From Lucinisca nassula (lineage: Eukaryota > Mollusca > Bivalvia > Lucinida > Lucinidae): a stretch of 64,000 bases of DNA. Position numbers and translations under genes: made by a program. This document shows, in pieces, positions 42,413 through 50,984 of the stretch. The DNA is taken from contig OY757025.1 of the NCBI GenBank assembly GCA_963580285.1, forward strand, positions 115,013,900 to 115,077,899, read 5' to 3'. The notes beneath the pieces are model-generated. The model ran no database searches. It had not been told where the DNA came from and was given only the letters and a program-made list of their open reading frames with translations. The stretch's first letter is position 1, and each line of letters starts with the position of its first letter.

Positions 42413-42566
42413 TGTCATAGGGTATAGGTATATAGACACTTGTACTGCCTTGCGGTACAAGCCGGCTTTTATAGCGACGCGGTAGAGGGTTGGCCTGTCA
42501 GTCCGGCGGCCCGGGTTCGATGCCCGGCCGGGTAAAGGTGATTAGCATTTTTTTTCACCTGTTACA
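42413..42566 (+). repeat. LTR 1 with tRNA-like segment
   Basis: Contains a hairpin CTTGTACTGCCTTGCGGTAC (42439-42458, closing at 42461), then a tRNA-like run: box-A-like TAGCGACGCGG at 42472-42482, CTGTCAG anticodon-loop-like at 42494-42500 (GTC, Asp), and T-arm CCGGG-TTCGATG-CCCGG at 42511-42527 with perfect box B GGTTCGATGCC. The D stem is degenerate. Confidence 0.75.
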
Positions 42567-42680
42567 TTTGGCGCCCACCGTAAATAACCCACTTGTGCAT
42601 TAGAACTCCTTGAGTATCATTTCACGTGATTCTCGGACTCCCAGAAATTCGAGGACGAATTTCAATGTGGAGGAGGAGAA
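42567..42680 (+). promoter_or_regulatory. PBS and PPT of the miniature LTR element
   Basis: PBS-like TGGCGCCCACCG at 42569-42580. PPT-like GGAGGAGGAGAA at 42669-42680. The 90 bp between them has no open frame and probably carries packaging or dimer signals only, if any. Confidence 0.65.
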
Positions 42681-42832
42681 TGTCATAGGGTATAGGTATA
42701 TAGACACTTGTACTGCCTTGCGGTACAAGCCGGCTTTTATAGCGACGCGGTAGAGTGTTGGCCTGTCAGTCCGGCGGCCCGGGTTCGATCCCCGGCCGGG
42801 TAAAGGTGATCAGCATTTTTTCACCTGTTACA
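42681..42832 (+). repeat. LTR 2 with tRNA-like segment
   Basis: Box-A-like TAGCGACGCGG at 42740-42750; box B GGTTCGATCCC at 42782-42792, which is the better consensus match of the two LTRs. GTAGAGTGTT here against GTAGAGGGTT in LTR1. Confidence 0.75.
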
Positions 42833-43242
42833 CAACATTATGCTGCAGCCCTCACTTTGCTTTTTTGAAGCCACCTTGTTTCTCCAAGCCCCAAAGGGCC
42901 CAGGAGCAAGATATCGATATGGCGTAAGCCAGCAAAAAAAATAAAATAATAATAAAATAAAAGCGCGCGCTCTATTGCTGAAACAAGTTGACCGCTTGAA
43001 AAAAAAACAAAAAAAAAAAAACAATAATTTATGAAAAATCCGGTCAGAATGCTTATTTTTGGTCGTTTTCGCCAACTGTTTTATAGTAATTGCATCGCCA
43101 AAGTTTGAGTCACTAGTTGGGCCATTTTCCAATAAATGTTCATATGAATATGCCAGTGGGATGTTTAGTTAGGTAAATTACGAATCCAACTTAGGTAAAT
43201 TACGAATCCAACTTAGTGGTCGATAGGTACCAGATTTCGACA
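42833..43242. other. Non-genic stretch
   Basis: A-rich runs at 42935-42960 and 43005-43025, and a perfect short tandem repeat TTAGGTAAATTACGAATCCAAC at about 43168 and 43190 (22 bp unit). No gene. Confidence 0.4.
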
Positions 43243-43294
43243 ACAGAATCAGAATTGTTACTGGTGACATGTCAAATGACATTCATACACCAGG
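43243..43294. repeat. Motif L copy
   Basis: CAGAATTGTTACTGGTGACA then TGTCAAATGACATTCATACA then CCAGGA. Followed, as at 50818, by TTAGTCCCTAGCTCT. Confidence 0.6.
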
Positions 43295-43544
43295 ATTAGT
43301 CCCTAGCTCTCACAAATAGGTAAACTTAGCTACACAATGCTCAACACCTTCAGCCGTTGAAATAAACAAATTGGGAAGGGCATTCCAATCTCTAGTTGTT
43401 CTGGGAAGAATGAGTCTTTATAAATATCAGTTCTTGCAGCAAGGGTCTGAAACGCCAATGAATGATGATTTCTACAAACCTAGATAGGGGGAACAAGGTC
43501 ATCTGTTGGGATGCTGACCTTTGTATAAAAGTATCGGTATAGCT

Positions 43545-43985
43545 AAACAGCGAAAGGAAGCTTCCTTTCGCGAAAGGAAGATTTTTCTACGAAAGGAAGG
43601 TATTTCTGAGGTACTATGAGTGCATTTACATATAAAAGGGTATAATATATAGTGATTTGATTGTAATATGGTATTTTACCAACGTTGGGGCATATGGGGA
43701 TTGACTGGACCTTTTATTTCGACTGGACCTTTTATTTCCCGAAAGGAAATTTCATTTCGTGAAAGGAAGGTTTTGTCTACAATAGGATGATTTTGTTTGC
43801 GAAAGGAAAGTTTTGCTTATGAAAGAAAAGTTTTATTATTATATATTATTATATATATCGTTGCACTTGTATATTTTCTGCAAAATTACCAAATTTCGAA
43901 ACGAAGGTTTTGTCTACGAAAGGAAGTTTTTGTCTGCGAAAGGAAGATTTTGTCTACGAAAGGAAGGGTTTTCCACACGAAAAAA
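43545..43985. repeat. Dispersed CTTTCGCGAAAGG / GCGAAAGGAAG repeats
   Basis: CTTCCTTTCGCGAAAGGAAG at about 43559-43578 is a perfect 20 bp palindrome. Further single-sided copies (TACGAAAGGAAG, GCGAAAGGAAG, each with TTTTGTCT) are spaced about 20-60 bp to 43980. Open frames rich in RKE here come from this repeat. Confidence 0.7.
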
Positions 43986-44152
43986 TGTTTAATAATAATA
44001 ATTATAATAATAATATATTTTTTTTTTAATTGGAAATTACCAAATTTCAAAATGAATGTTTGTCCACGAAAAAAAAAAAAAAAAATAGTAAGAGGTGTTT
44101 TTATTTTTTTGGTTTTTGAAAGACAAATCCGTGCAATTTTGTTAGTTTTTGT

Positions 44153-44445
44153 ATGATTTGAGGTTAAACGTCCCCGTCAACATTGTAAAGGTCATTTTGG
44201 AGACTTTGATTCCAATTTTGCGGGACTTTTACCCGACATTGAGATGAAATGACATCTCAAGCCCTGTCGCCCAATGAAACAAATAGGGTTTATTAGCATG
44301 GACGGTCCGCCTCGCACCGCGGTTCCTGGACAGGCTTAGATCCTCTAAGCGGTTTACCAGTACTAGTGTGCGGGCCGGATTCAGCTCTGCGTGGAAGCAT
44401 CATGCAGCCCATATATTTCTTCAAGCCCCTATGGGCGGGGGGCAA
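44153..44445 (-). mobile_element. SINE-B copy, antisense
   Basis: TTTGAGGTTAAACGTCCCCG to GCCCCTATGGGCGGGGGGC. Almost identical to 7804-8118 and 58450-58753, including the variant CCGCGGTTCCTGGACAGGCT, so these three form a subfamily. Confidence 0.8.
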
Positions 44446-45369
44446 TTTTGTTAGAGCATTAATTTGTTTGTTTTCAAAAAACATTTACCCAAGGCCTTAT
44501 TTTCCGTACTTTGATTCTTTTGTATCATGTGCATTCACGCAGTCTGATCAGAAGTCAAATCAACAGACAGAAAGCATCCCTTGAAACAGGTCTAATCAGA
44601 CGCCCGGCTTATTATATAATACCTTGATTGTGGATTAACGAGAATACCTGTTAAAGCTTAATTAAAGACAGGACTGGACTATTTAAGGGAGCACAGGAAA
44701 ACCTGAGTCATTCTTTGTCTGACCTCTGAAGGGTTAACATCAAATTCTATTTATCTGATTAGCTGTAAATGGAGACCTACTGTGACATCACAATGATTGA
44801 CATTTTAATAATGAGTGATTGACAGCTCTGCTCTGTTTGAAGCTAACCTTGTTATCTCAATTATGTAACAGCAGGCACACTCCAAAATTGGTTTCAATAG
44901 TCAAACAAAACAATTTAGTCATGATTAATGAATTTATTTTTTTTATTTTTAAATTACAAAGAAACTCAATACAAAACATATTTCATAAAGGTTAATTATA
45001 GAGCATATTTAGTTCTAATATACAAAAAAAAAAATAAATAAATAAAAAATTAAAGCTTCAAATTTGTTGAAAAATTATTAGTTGACACTATAGAAAATAG
45101 CTTCTTCTGACAAATAAATAAATAATTTTTGAATGAAAGAATTGTTTTTAAATTTGATATAATAGAAAGATTTTTCCATTCTTCCTCTTGTTTTTTCTTC
45201 TTATAGAAGAAGAAAAATAAAAAGTAAAATGAAGTATACACAGGCAGTCTTAGTAAAATAAATTAAGTACAATTGACACAGCTGAACTAATGATGGAATG
45301 GCTGAATGAATAAAACAGATGTTCAGGCTTATTTCATTCTAATGTTAGTTTAGATTTTTTTAAAATAAA
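44446..45369. other. Non-genic AT-rich stretch
   Basis: Bases 44935-45240 are extremely AT-rich (TTTTTTATTTTTAAATTAC, AAATAAATAAATAAA). No gene or boundary seen; the short Lys/Phe-rich frame at 45050-45241 is compositional. Confidence 0.45.
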
Positions 45370-45515
45370 ATATAGATTTTGGGTGCTCATTAGAATGGTC
45401 TTAATCAGGCAGTTCTAATGAGCACCCACAATATACTATCAAGTGAGGGTTTACATTTGTATGGCCTCCATGAGGCAATTCAAACGAGCCCCCACAATAT
45501 ACTATAGAGTGTTGG
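45370..45515. repeat. Hairpin family b copy
   Basis: GATTTTGGGTGCTCATTAGA against TCTAATGAGCACCCACAATA (45373-45432), then a second right arm ACGAGCCCCCACAATATACT at 45484-45503. Confidence 0.55.
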
Positions 45516-45710
45516 TTTGTTTTTTGATTTGATGTTTAACGTCCCCATCAACACTGTAAAGGTCATTTTGGAGACGTTGCTTCCAATTTTGTGGGTCTTT
45601 TACCCGACACTGAGATGAAATGACATCTCGAGCACTGTCGCCCAATGAAACCAATAGGGTTTATAAGCATGGACGGTCTGGCTCGCACTGCTTTGCCTGG
45701 GCAGGCTTAG

Positions 45711-46060
45711 TCTGGCCCAGAAAACATGTACACTCCATATTTTCCAGTTCTATGATGTATTCCTTGCTTTCAAAGGATAACCCTTTCTAGAACATATTTA
45801 ACGTCACAACAGCTGTTGTCTGGGAATGTGTGGCGGCCGTAAAAAGTCTCCCTGCCCTACATCATAGTGTAGTTTATATTTTCTTGTCCTTTGGGATCAT
45901 TGATTCCATTGTCGAATTTTGAAAATATTTGAGGGTCACTGATGAGGCCTAAATGGCCGAAACTAGCTAGTCTGGCCCAGAAAACATGTACACTGCATAT
46001 TTTCCAGTTCTATGATGTATTCCTTGCTTCCAAAGGATAACCCTTTCTTGAACATATTTA
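45711..46060 (+). mobile_element. Retrozyme-like element H, 1.35 tandem units of 260 bp
   Basis: The word TCTGGCCCAGAAAACATGTA starts at 45711 and again at 45971, and the next 90 bp are repeated with few changes (45711-45800 and 45971-46060), giving a 260 bp unit plus 90 bp of the next. The single complete inter-unit junction contains a hammerhead ribozyme. Non-coding repeats of this size with type I hammerheads, present as one to a few tandem units, match the small non-autonomous ribozyme-bearing retroelements (retrozymes) described in metazoans and the older newt satellite. No RT is encoded, so it depends on another element. Confidence 0.8.
45933..45978 (+). ncRNA. Type I hammerhead ribozyme, core intact
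   Basis: Self-cleaving RNA. Stem I strand GGGTCA (45933-45938); CTGATGA (45939-45945); stem II GGCC-TAAAT-GGCC (45946-45958; the last A of CTGATGA is followed directly by it); GAAA (45959-45962); stem III ACTA-GC-TAGT (45962-45971); cleavage residue C17 at 45972; stem I partner TGGCCC (45973-45978), giving six pairs with one G-U. All catalytic-core residues match the consensus. Stem III has almost no loop and is self-complementary, as in newt and metazoan retroelement hammerheads that cleave best as dimers. Predicted product: 260 nt monomers with a 2',3'-cyclic phosphate, suited to circularisation. Confidence 0.88.
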
Positions 46061-46167
46061 TATCCTCTAAGCTGTTTACCAGTACTCGTGTGTGGGTCGG
46101 TTTCAGATCTGCGTGGAAGCACAGAGCCCATATATTTCTTCAAGCCCCGATGGGCGGGGGCCGATAG

Positions 46168-46754
46168 TGTTGGTACTAGGTCTATATCTAATAAGTACTA
46201 GGAGTATGCGGTTCAAATGATTTTTGGGATACCTATGTGTTAGAATTGTGTTATATCCCAAAATCTTTTTACAGTGAATCATGTTACAGAGAGGTTATTG
46301 TGTACAGAGAAAAATATGAAATCTTCCAAACCTAAATTGACATTCAGATAAAATTGTTTTCTGATTTCAGTCAAGTTTGCTATTTTATTTTCTACTACAC
46401 AAAACTAGATTTTTTTCTATTTAAATGTTAATAAATAAATTAATCTTTGTTTATGAAGCATAATTTATTTCCAATTTTTGCAGGTATTTGTTTGATAAAT
46501 ATATGGACAGCAGCTGATTATTACAGTCAATTATATCCTATAATCCTTATCAGTTTTATGGCCCCTATAGGTAGCCAGCCCACCAAGACCAAGCCACACC
46601 TACTTTTATCTGCTGGTTACCTGTACATGTTTAAGCTGGAAACCAGACCCCCCCGGCATGAAAATCCTGTCTTTAAGCATATTTAGATAATTGGATCAAT
46701 TATTGACACGTGCCTTATGTCATTTAATCCTTTAACATGCCAATCAATAACGAG
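46168..46754. other. Non-genic stretch
   Basis: AT-rich; no gene recognised. The 79-residue frame 46447-46686 has no domain; its end (GAAACCAGACCCCCCCGGCA) is a fragment of the C-run hairpin at 6475-6562. Confidence 0.4.
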
Positions 46755-46871
46755 TGAAATAAGAGCAAACCAGTCATAAAAACACAGAGCAAAATATTGG
46801 GCTATTCATTAACTGTCCATTTTTTTCGTCCTAAAATTTTTTGGTTTACCCCATTTCCACTAAAGTGTTTC

Positions 46872-47700
46872 ATCGGGGCTTGAAAAAATATATGGGCTGC
46901 ATGATGCCTCCACGCAGAGCTGAATCTGACCCACACACGAGTACTGGTAAACCGCTTAGAGGATCTAAAAAGTAGAAGTAAAACAAAGATCAGGAATTGA
47001 TACAATTAACTTACTCCATCCATAAAAGACACCAAAGGGAAAGAAATACAAACATTAAGCGACCAGACCATAATGGAAACCTAAACAAAGGAAGGCCATA
47101 TGGACAGTTACTTTCCCACAAAATGGCCATATGGCCATCCAAAATTAAAAGACACAAGTGATACACACAGTAAGTAACAAACAACAACATAGATAAATCG
47201 CCACAGAAGAGCCGCCTTGGAACGGTCAGTGGAAGATTTCCACTGGGGGGCTTAAATCGATTTTACGTGGCCACAATCCTCGCCCTTACTTCCATCGCGA
47301 TTTAGACAAATAATTAGTTCAGTCCGCATGAAGGCCTCCTAACTCATCAGTGCAACATCTCCGTGAACACAGAAATCAAAGAACCACAGAGGTGAGACAA
47401 CGGTGAGGACTCGACAGCAAGAAACCACTGAAATGCTGGAGCAAAAGAAAACCAACAGTTAGACTCCGATGGGCCCGACCAGAGACAGAGCATCAGGCAC
47501 CACCAACCAGGCAAAGCGGTGTGAGTGTCGGACCGTCCATGCTTATAAACCCTATAGGCTTCATTGGGCGACAGGGCTTGAGATGTTATTTCATCTCACT
47601 GTCGGGTAAAAGTCCGCCAAAATTGGAAGCAACATCTCCTTAATGACCTTTACATTGTTAACGGGGACGTTAAACCTCAAATCAAACAAACAAACAAACA
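46872..47700 (+). mobile_element. SINE-B split by retroposon-D
   Basis: Head half 46872-46967 (ends GCTTAGAGGATCTAA), tail half 47508-47700 (from AGGCAAAGCGGTGTGAGTG to the (AAAC)n tail). About 8 bp of SINE at the join (GCCTGCCC) are missing. Confidence 0.75.
46968..47507 (-). mobile_element. Retroposon-D copy, about 540 bp
   Basis: Over 95 percent like 15704-16246 by eye, with the same two edges (AAGTAGAAGTAAAACAAAGA and CATCAGGCACCA-CCAACC). Its clean position inside a SINE defines the family's full-length edges. Confidence 0.75.
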
Positions 47701-47885
47701 AAATTGACCCAAATATAAGTATTTATTGATTTAATGAGTGAAATAAGAGCAAACCAGTCATAAAAACAGTGCAAAATATTGGGCTATTCATCATCTTTCC
47801 ATTTTTTTTTCGTTCTTAAACTTCTTGGTTTACCTCATTTCCACTAAAGTGTTTCATAAGAATCCCTATATACATAAAACACCAC

Positions 47886-48361
47886 GGCCCCGCCCATCGG
47901 GGCTTGAATAAATATATGGGCTGCATGATGCCTCCACGCAGAGCTGAATCTGACCCGCAAACGAGTACTGGTAAACCGCTTAGAGGATCTAAGCCAACCC
48001 AGGCAAAGCAGTGCGCATGATTCGGACCGTCCATACTTATAAACCCTATTGGTTTCATCGGGCGACAGGGCTTGAGATGCCATTTCATCTCAATGTCGGG
48101 TAAGAGTCCCACAAAACTGGAAGCAACGTCTTCAAAGTAGTTTAGGTCGTAGTACCAAAGCGTTAATCCAAAATCGTTAATCCATAGACAAAATGGCAAA
48201 TATCAATGTTCAGATCAACAGGCATGGACTCCAGAAGAGTGTAATCAGGCGTCCGCGGATATTAAGCATTACTTGGTAAGCAAGCTTCGCCCACCATGCC
48301 CATCGACCCGAACGATGACCTTTACAGAGTTGACGGGGACGTTAAACCTCAAATCAAACAA
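47886..48361 (+). mobile_element. SINE-B with a 185 bp interruption
   Basis: SINE-B sense copy from GCCCCGCCCATCGGGGCT to the CAAAC tail, but at 48131-48316 an unrelated segment (TAGTTTAGGTCGTAGTACCA ... CCATCGACCCGAACG) replaces the join TCCAAA/ATGACC. The insert has no recognised identity. Confidence 0.65.
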
Positions 48362-49065
48362 ACAATACATAAAATACCATAGTAGGCCTCATAAATATCT
48401 TCCTTTCGTCTAATACCTTCCTTTCGCGGAAAGGAATATACACGTTTGCTTTTATCCCCGTATGTCTATTATTATTATTATTATTTTTTCTTTTTTTTTT
48501 TTTTTTTTTTTTTTGCAAAAGTACCCGATCTCCACTAAACTGTTTCATAAGTATCCCTATACACATAAAATACCACCATAGGCCTCCTAAATATCTTCCT
48601 TTCGTCCAATACCTTCCTTTCGCGTAAAGGAAAATACATGTACTCGTTTGCTTTTATCCCAGTATGTGTATTATTATTATTTTTTATTTTATTTTTTTTT
48701 TGAATGGGGGGTTGGCGGGGGGTGCAAAAGTAGCCCATATCCACTAAACTGTTCCATAGTATCCCTATATACATAAAATACCACCATAGGCCTCATAAAT
48801 ATCTTCCTTTTATCCAATACCCTCCTTTCGCAGAAAGGAAAATACACGTTTGCTTTTATCCCCGTATGTCTATTATTATTATTATTTATTTTTATTATTT
48901 TTTTTTTTGCCAAAGTACCCCATATCTACTAAATTGTTTCATAAGTATCCCTATATACATCAAATATCACCACAGGGCTCATAAATATCTTCCTTTCGTA
49001 AGAAAATCTTCCTTTCGCGAAAGGAAGGTTCCTTTCGCGAAATGAACCTTCCTTTCGCTATACCC
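48361..49065. repeat. Four tandem units of about 185-210 bp
   Basis: Each unit reads ATACCA(C)CATAGGCCTC, ATAAATATCTTCCTTTCGTC, CCTTCCTTTCGCGGAAAGGA, TTGCTTTTATCCC.GTATGT, a TTATTATTATT/poly-T stretch, GCAAAAGTA.CCC.ATCT, CCACTAAACTGTTTCATA. Starts at about 48368, 48555, 48770 and 48960. The last unit ends in a compact CTTTCGCGAAAGG triplet. Each unit holds TCGCGA or a variant. Confidence 0.75.
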
Positions 49066-49356
49066 TAAAAGTATGGGCCTACTGTCGTTTCTCCTTTTCT
49101 TGAGAGACTCCCATCTTAATTTTCCTAGTATTCCGTAGTGGTGTACCGATGATCTGGTGAAATCCATTAGCGGCGTGCTGGAGGCTCCTGATTCCAATGA
49201 TCGATTGACTTTTCTCACAATCGATCATCAACATGAAATTGGGTAGTGGTCTCTGTCCTGACCTATAATACCATATTTTATATGCCACACGGTGCTGCGA
49301 CGCCACTCTCATTTACCAATAGAGCATGCCTTTCTTTTCACTATGCAATATGGACT
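49066..49356. other. Non-genic stretch
   Basis: A minus-strand reading here (YGILGKLRWESLKKRRNDSR at about 49130) resembles the end of a LINE C-terminal domain (LGWRTLEQRRNDSRLCLFYK in the 38.8 kb LINE), so a small LINE fragment is likely at 49080-49220. Confidence 0.45.
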
Positions 49357-49710
49357 TAGTGTTTCCCCCAGCCCCTAAAAAGGGCATGGTGCTGGTCAGG
49401 AAAAAGGGCACTTTTCCAGCACGCGAAAATGTGTAAAAAGGGCACTTTAAATACGTATAGCTGTGTAAAAAGGGCACATTCACATGCAGCACCTTGCTTA
49501 AAGAGCACATCACTCAACTTGAAATAAAAAGATCCTTCTCTTACCCTTTCAATGCTAAAATAAATTGTACTGCCTCTTTTGATGCTAAGTGAAGAGAAAT
49601 GTCACATTTGTCATTGGTGTAACAATAACTTTAAGTTTTGCAACAAGTTGATCACTAATATAAACAAGGTAAGTCTGGAACATGTTTGGGCCACAGTTCC
49701 CAGTCTCTAA

Positions 49711-49892
49711 CCCTTATCTTGCTGAATATTCATTCTAGCAACCGATCAAATTACTTGATGTAATATATTGCTACAAATTCATAAACTGAATGCCAAACAG
49801 TGTAGATCCTGATCAGATGGCTTCTTCAGCCATCTGATCTGGATCTACACTGTTTGCAAAGATAGGGGTTGTTGTGAACAGCAAGATAATGG
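49711..49892. mobile_element. A1 MITE nested in the hAT-like element
   Basis: CCCTTATCTTGCTGAATATT to CAGCAAGATAATGG; inner palindrome 49793-49858 with nearly perfect arms (AAACAGTGTAGATCCTGATC). TTAA has decayed to CTAA on the left. Confidence 0.65.
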
Positions 49893-50177
49893 CTTATACA
49901 CACAAACATTGACATGACACAAGACAAGCACACTTTCACACTTCATTTGTTTAATTGGTGTCACTCACACTTATCAAAAATAGTTATGACTTCTTAAAGT
50001 GACATAATTAAGTACAAAAAAACGGAGGGATTAGCAGTCAACCATAAAGGTGGTCAATCAAAAAGGCCACAATTTATTTCTAAAAGGTGTCTAAATAGTC
50101 CTGATTTAAACAGGCATAACTGTTATTTTTTGGTCAATTTCAGTGATTTTTGTACCAAAAATAGTGGGCAACAATTA

Positions 50178-50525
50178 CAGTCGAACTTCAATGGCTCGAA
50201 CACCTTGGGGACCTCGAAAATCTGTTCGAAACAGGGGTAGTTCGAGCCACTGAGGGTTACTGTCAGGAAGCATAACGAAATACTTTTATACATCTTTTCG
50301 GTGTTCTATAATGAAAATGTGAGCTGTGTGTACTCATTAGAATCGCCTCATCGAGGCGATTCTAATGAGTACACACAGCATACATTTGCAAGATAAAATA
50401 CCAAAATCTCCTTAATTATACCCCCACTATTTCTCATGTAGAGGATTTCGTAAGGGGCTCAAGAATGGGTTCGACACATCCATGGTAAACGAGCCATCGG
50501 TGTTCGAGCCATCGAAGTTCTACTG
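50178..50525. mobile_element. Pogo/Tigger-like MITE nested in the hAT-like element
   Basis: TIRs CAGTCGAACTTCAATGGCTC and, reverse-complemented, CAGTAGAACTTCGATGGCTC extend about 27 bp; TA duplicated at 50176-50177 and 50526-50527. The central hairpin at 50326-50388 (CATTAGAATCGCCTCATCGA) is of family-b type. Confidence 0.75.
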
Positions 50526-50817
50526 TACTCAAAATAAAAAGGGGCATGGCGCTGCGCCATGCTAAATAGGGCTGGGGGAAACACTAGGACTCCAGACAAA
50601 TATATGACCAGACAGGGGCAAAACAAAAGTCTGATGTCTGGAAATACTTTGGATTTACCAAGAAAAGAAAAAAAATATCTGCCATCATTGAAATTTGAGC
50701 TGAGTTGCCAAAGGCTAATTTTGTATGTTACCACAGTCTTAAGTGCACTTGCCTTTGTTGTTAGAGGCCCCCACTTCAATTCCCAGAAGTGGTAGTAAAA
50801 TTGCGGTGCCTGAACAT

Positions 50818-50868
50818 CAGAATCAGAATTGTTACCGGTGGCACGTCAAATGACATTCATACACCAGG
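50818..50868. repeat. Motif L copy
   Basis: CAGAATTGTTACCGGTGGCA then CGTCAAATGACATTCATACA then CCAGGA; the GGTG ... CACC ends can pair. Confidence 0.6.
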
Positions 50869-50984
50869 ACCTGTGATGTGGGAAGTTAGTCCCTAGCTCT
50901 AACCAAAGATATTCATGACTGTACATTAAAGCTAGAAAGATATATTAGAGGGTGGCGCTGGCCTGTGGTGTACATGACCCACTG

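Larger units (their letters stand above)
42413..42832 (+). mobile_element. Miniature LTR retrotransposon (TRIM-type) with tRNA-like LTRs
   Basis: A 420 bp element: LTR1 42413-42566 (154 bp), 114 bp interior, LTR2 42681-42832 (152 bp). The LTRs start TGTCAT and end GTTACA (TG...CA), and differ by three substitutions and a 2 bp change in a T run. Two bases after LTR1 is TGGCGCCCACC, which fits a primer-binding site for a Lys-type tRNA 3' end. GGAGGAGGAGAA is a polypurine tract directly before LTR2. There is no coding frame in the interior. A clean target duplication was not seen (GTAAC left, CAACA right). Proteins would have to come from another element. The alternative is a tandem SINE pair, which the PBS and PPT argue against. 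Confidence 0.75.
45520..46167 (-). mobile_element. SINE-B copy split by a retrozyme-like insertion
   Basis: SINE-B sequence runs 45520-45710, ending GGGCAGGCTTAG, and resumes at 46062 with ATCCTCTAAGCTG to 46167. The uninterrupted family reads CTTAGATCCTCTAAG, so the insertion is 45711-46061 and its two edges are known to within 1-2 bp. Confidence 0.8.
46755..48361. repeat. Direct duplication of about 980 bp units carrying SINE-B
   Basis: TGAGTGAAATAAGAGCAAAC starts at about 46754 and 47733. Each is followed by CAGTCATAAAAACA, AAATATTGGGCTATTCAT, CCACTAAAGTGTTTCAT and then a SINE-B with the shared variant GATGCCTCCACGCAGAGC. Unit 1 contains a retroposon-D insertion, absent from unit 2, so the duplication is older than that insertion. 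Confidence 0.7.
49357..50586. mobile_element. hAT-like TIR element, 1230 bp, 5 bp target duplication
   Basis: TIRs TAGTGTTTCCCCCAGCCC and its exact reverse complement (18 bp) with flanking GGACT at 49352-49356 and 50587-50591. TAGTG-type ends with a 5 bp duplication fit the hAT5-like group. Inner terminal text AAAGGGCATGGTGCTGG on the left and CATGGCGCTGCGCCATGC on the right. No transposase; the interior is occupied by other MITEs. Confidence 0.75.

Noticed and set aside
42472..42540. A functional tRNA-Asp gene
   Set aside because: D stem and acceptor do not pair, the copy is duplicated exactly with its surroundings, and LTR, PBS and PPT signals explain the repeat better.
47816..48199. 127-residue minus-strand frame and similar MGCMMLPRRAE / MQPIYFFKP peptides across the window
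   Set aside because: These are translations of SINE-B and recur wherever the SINE occurs.
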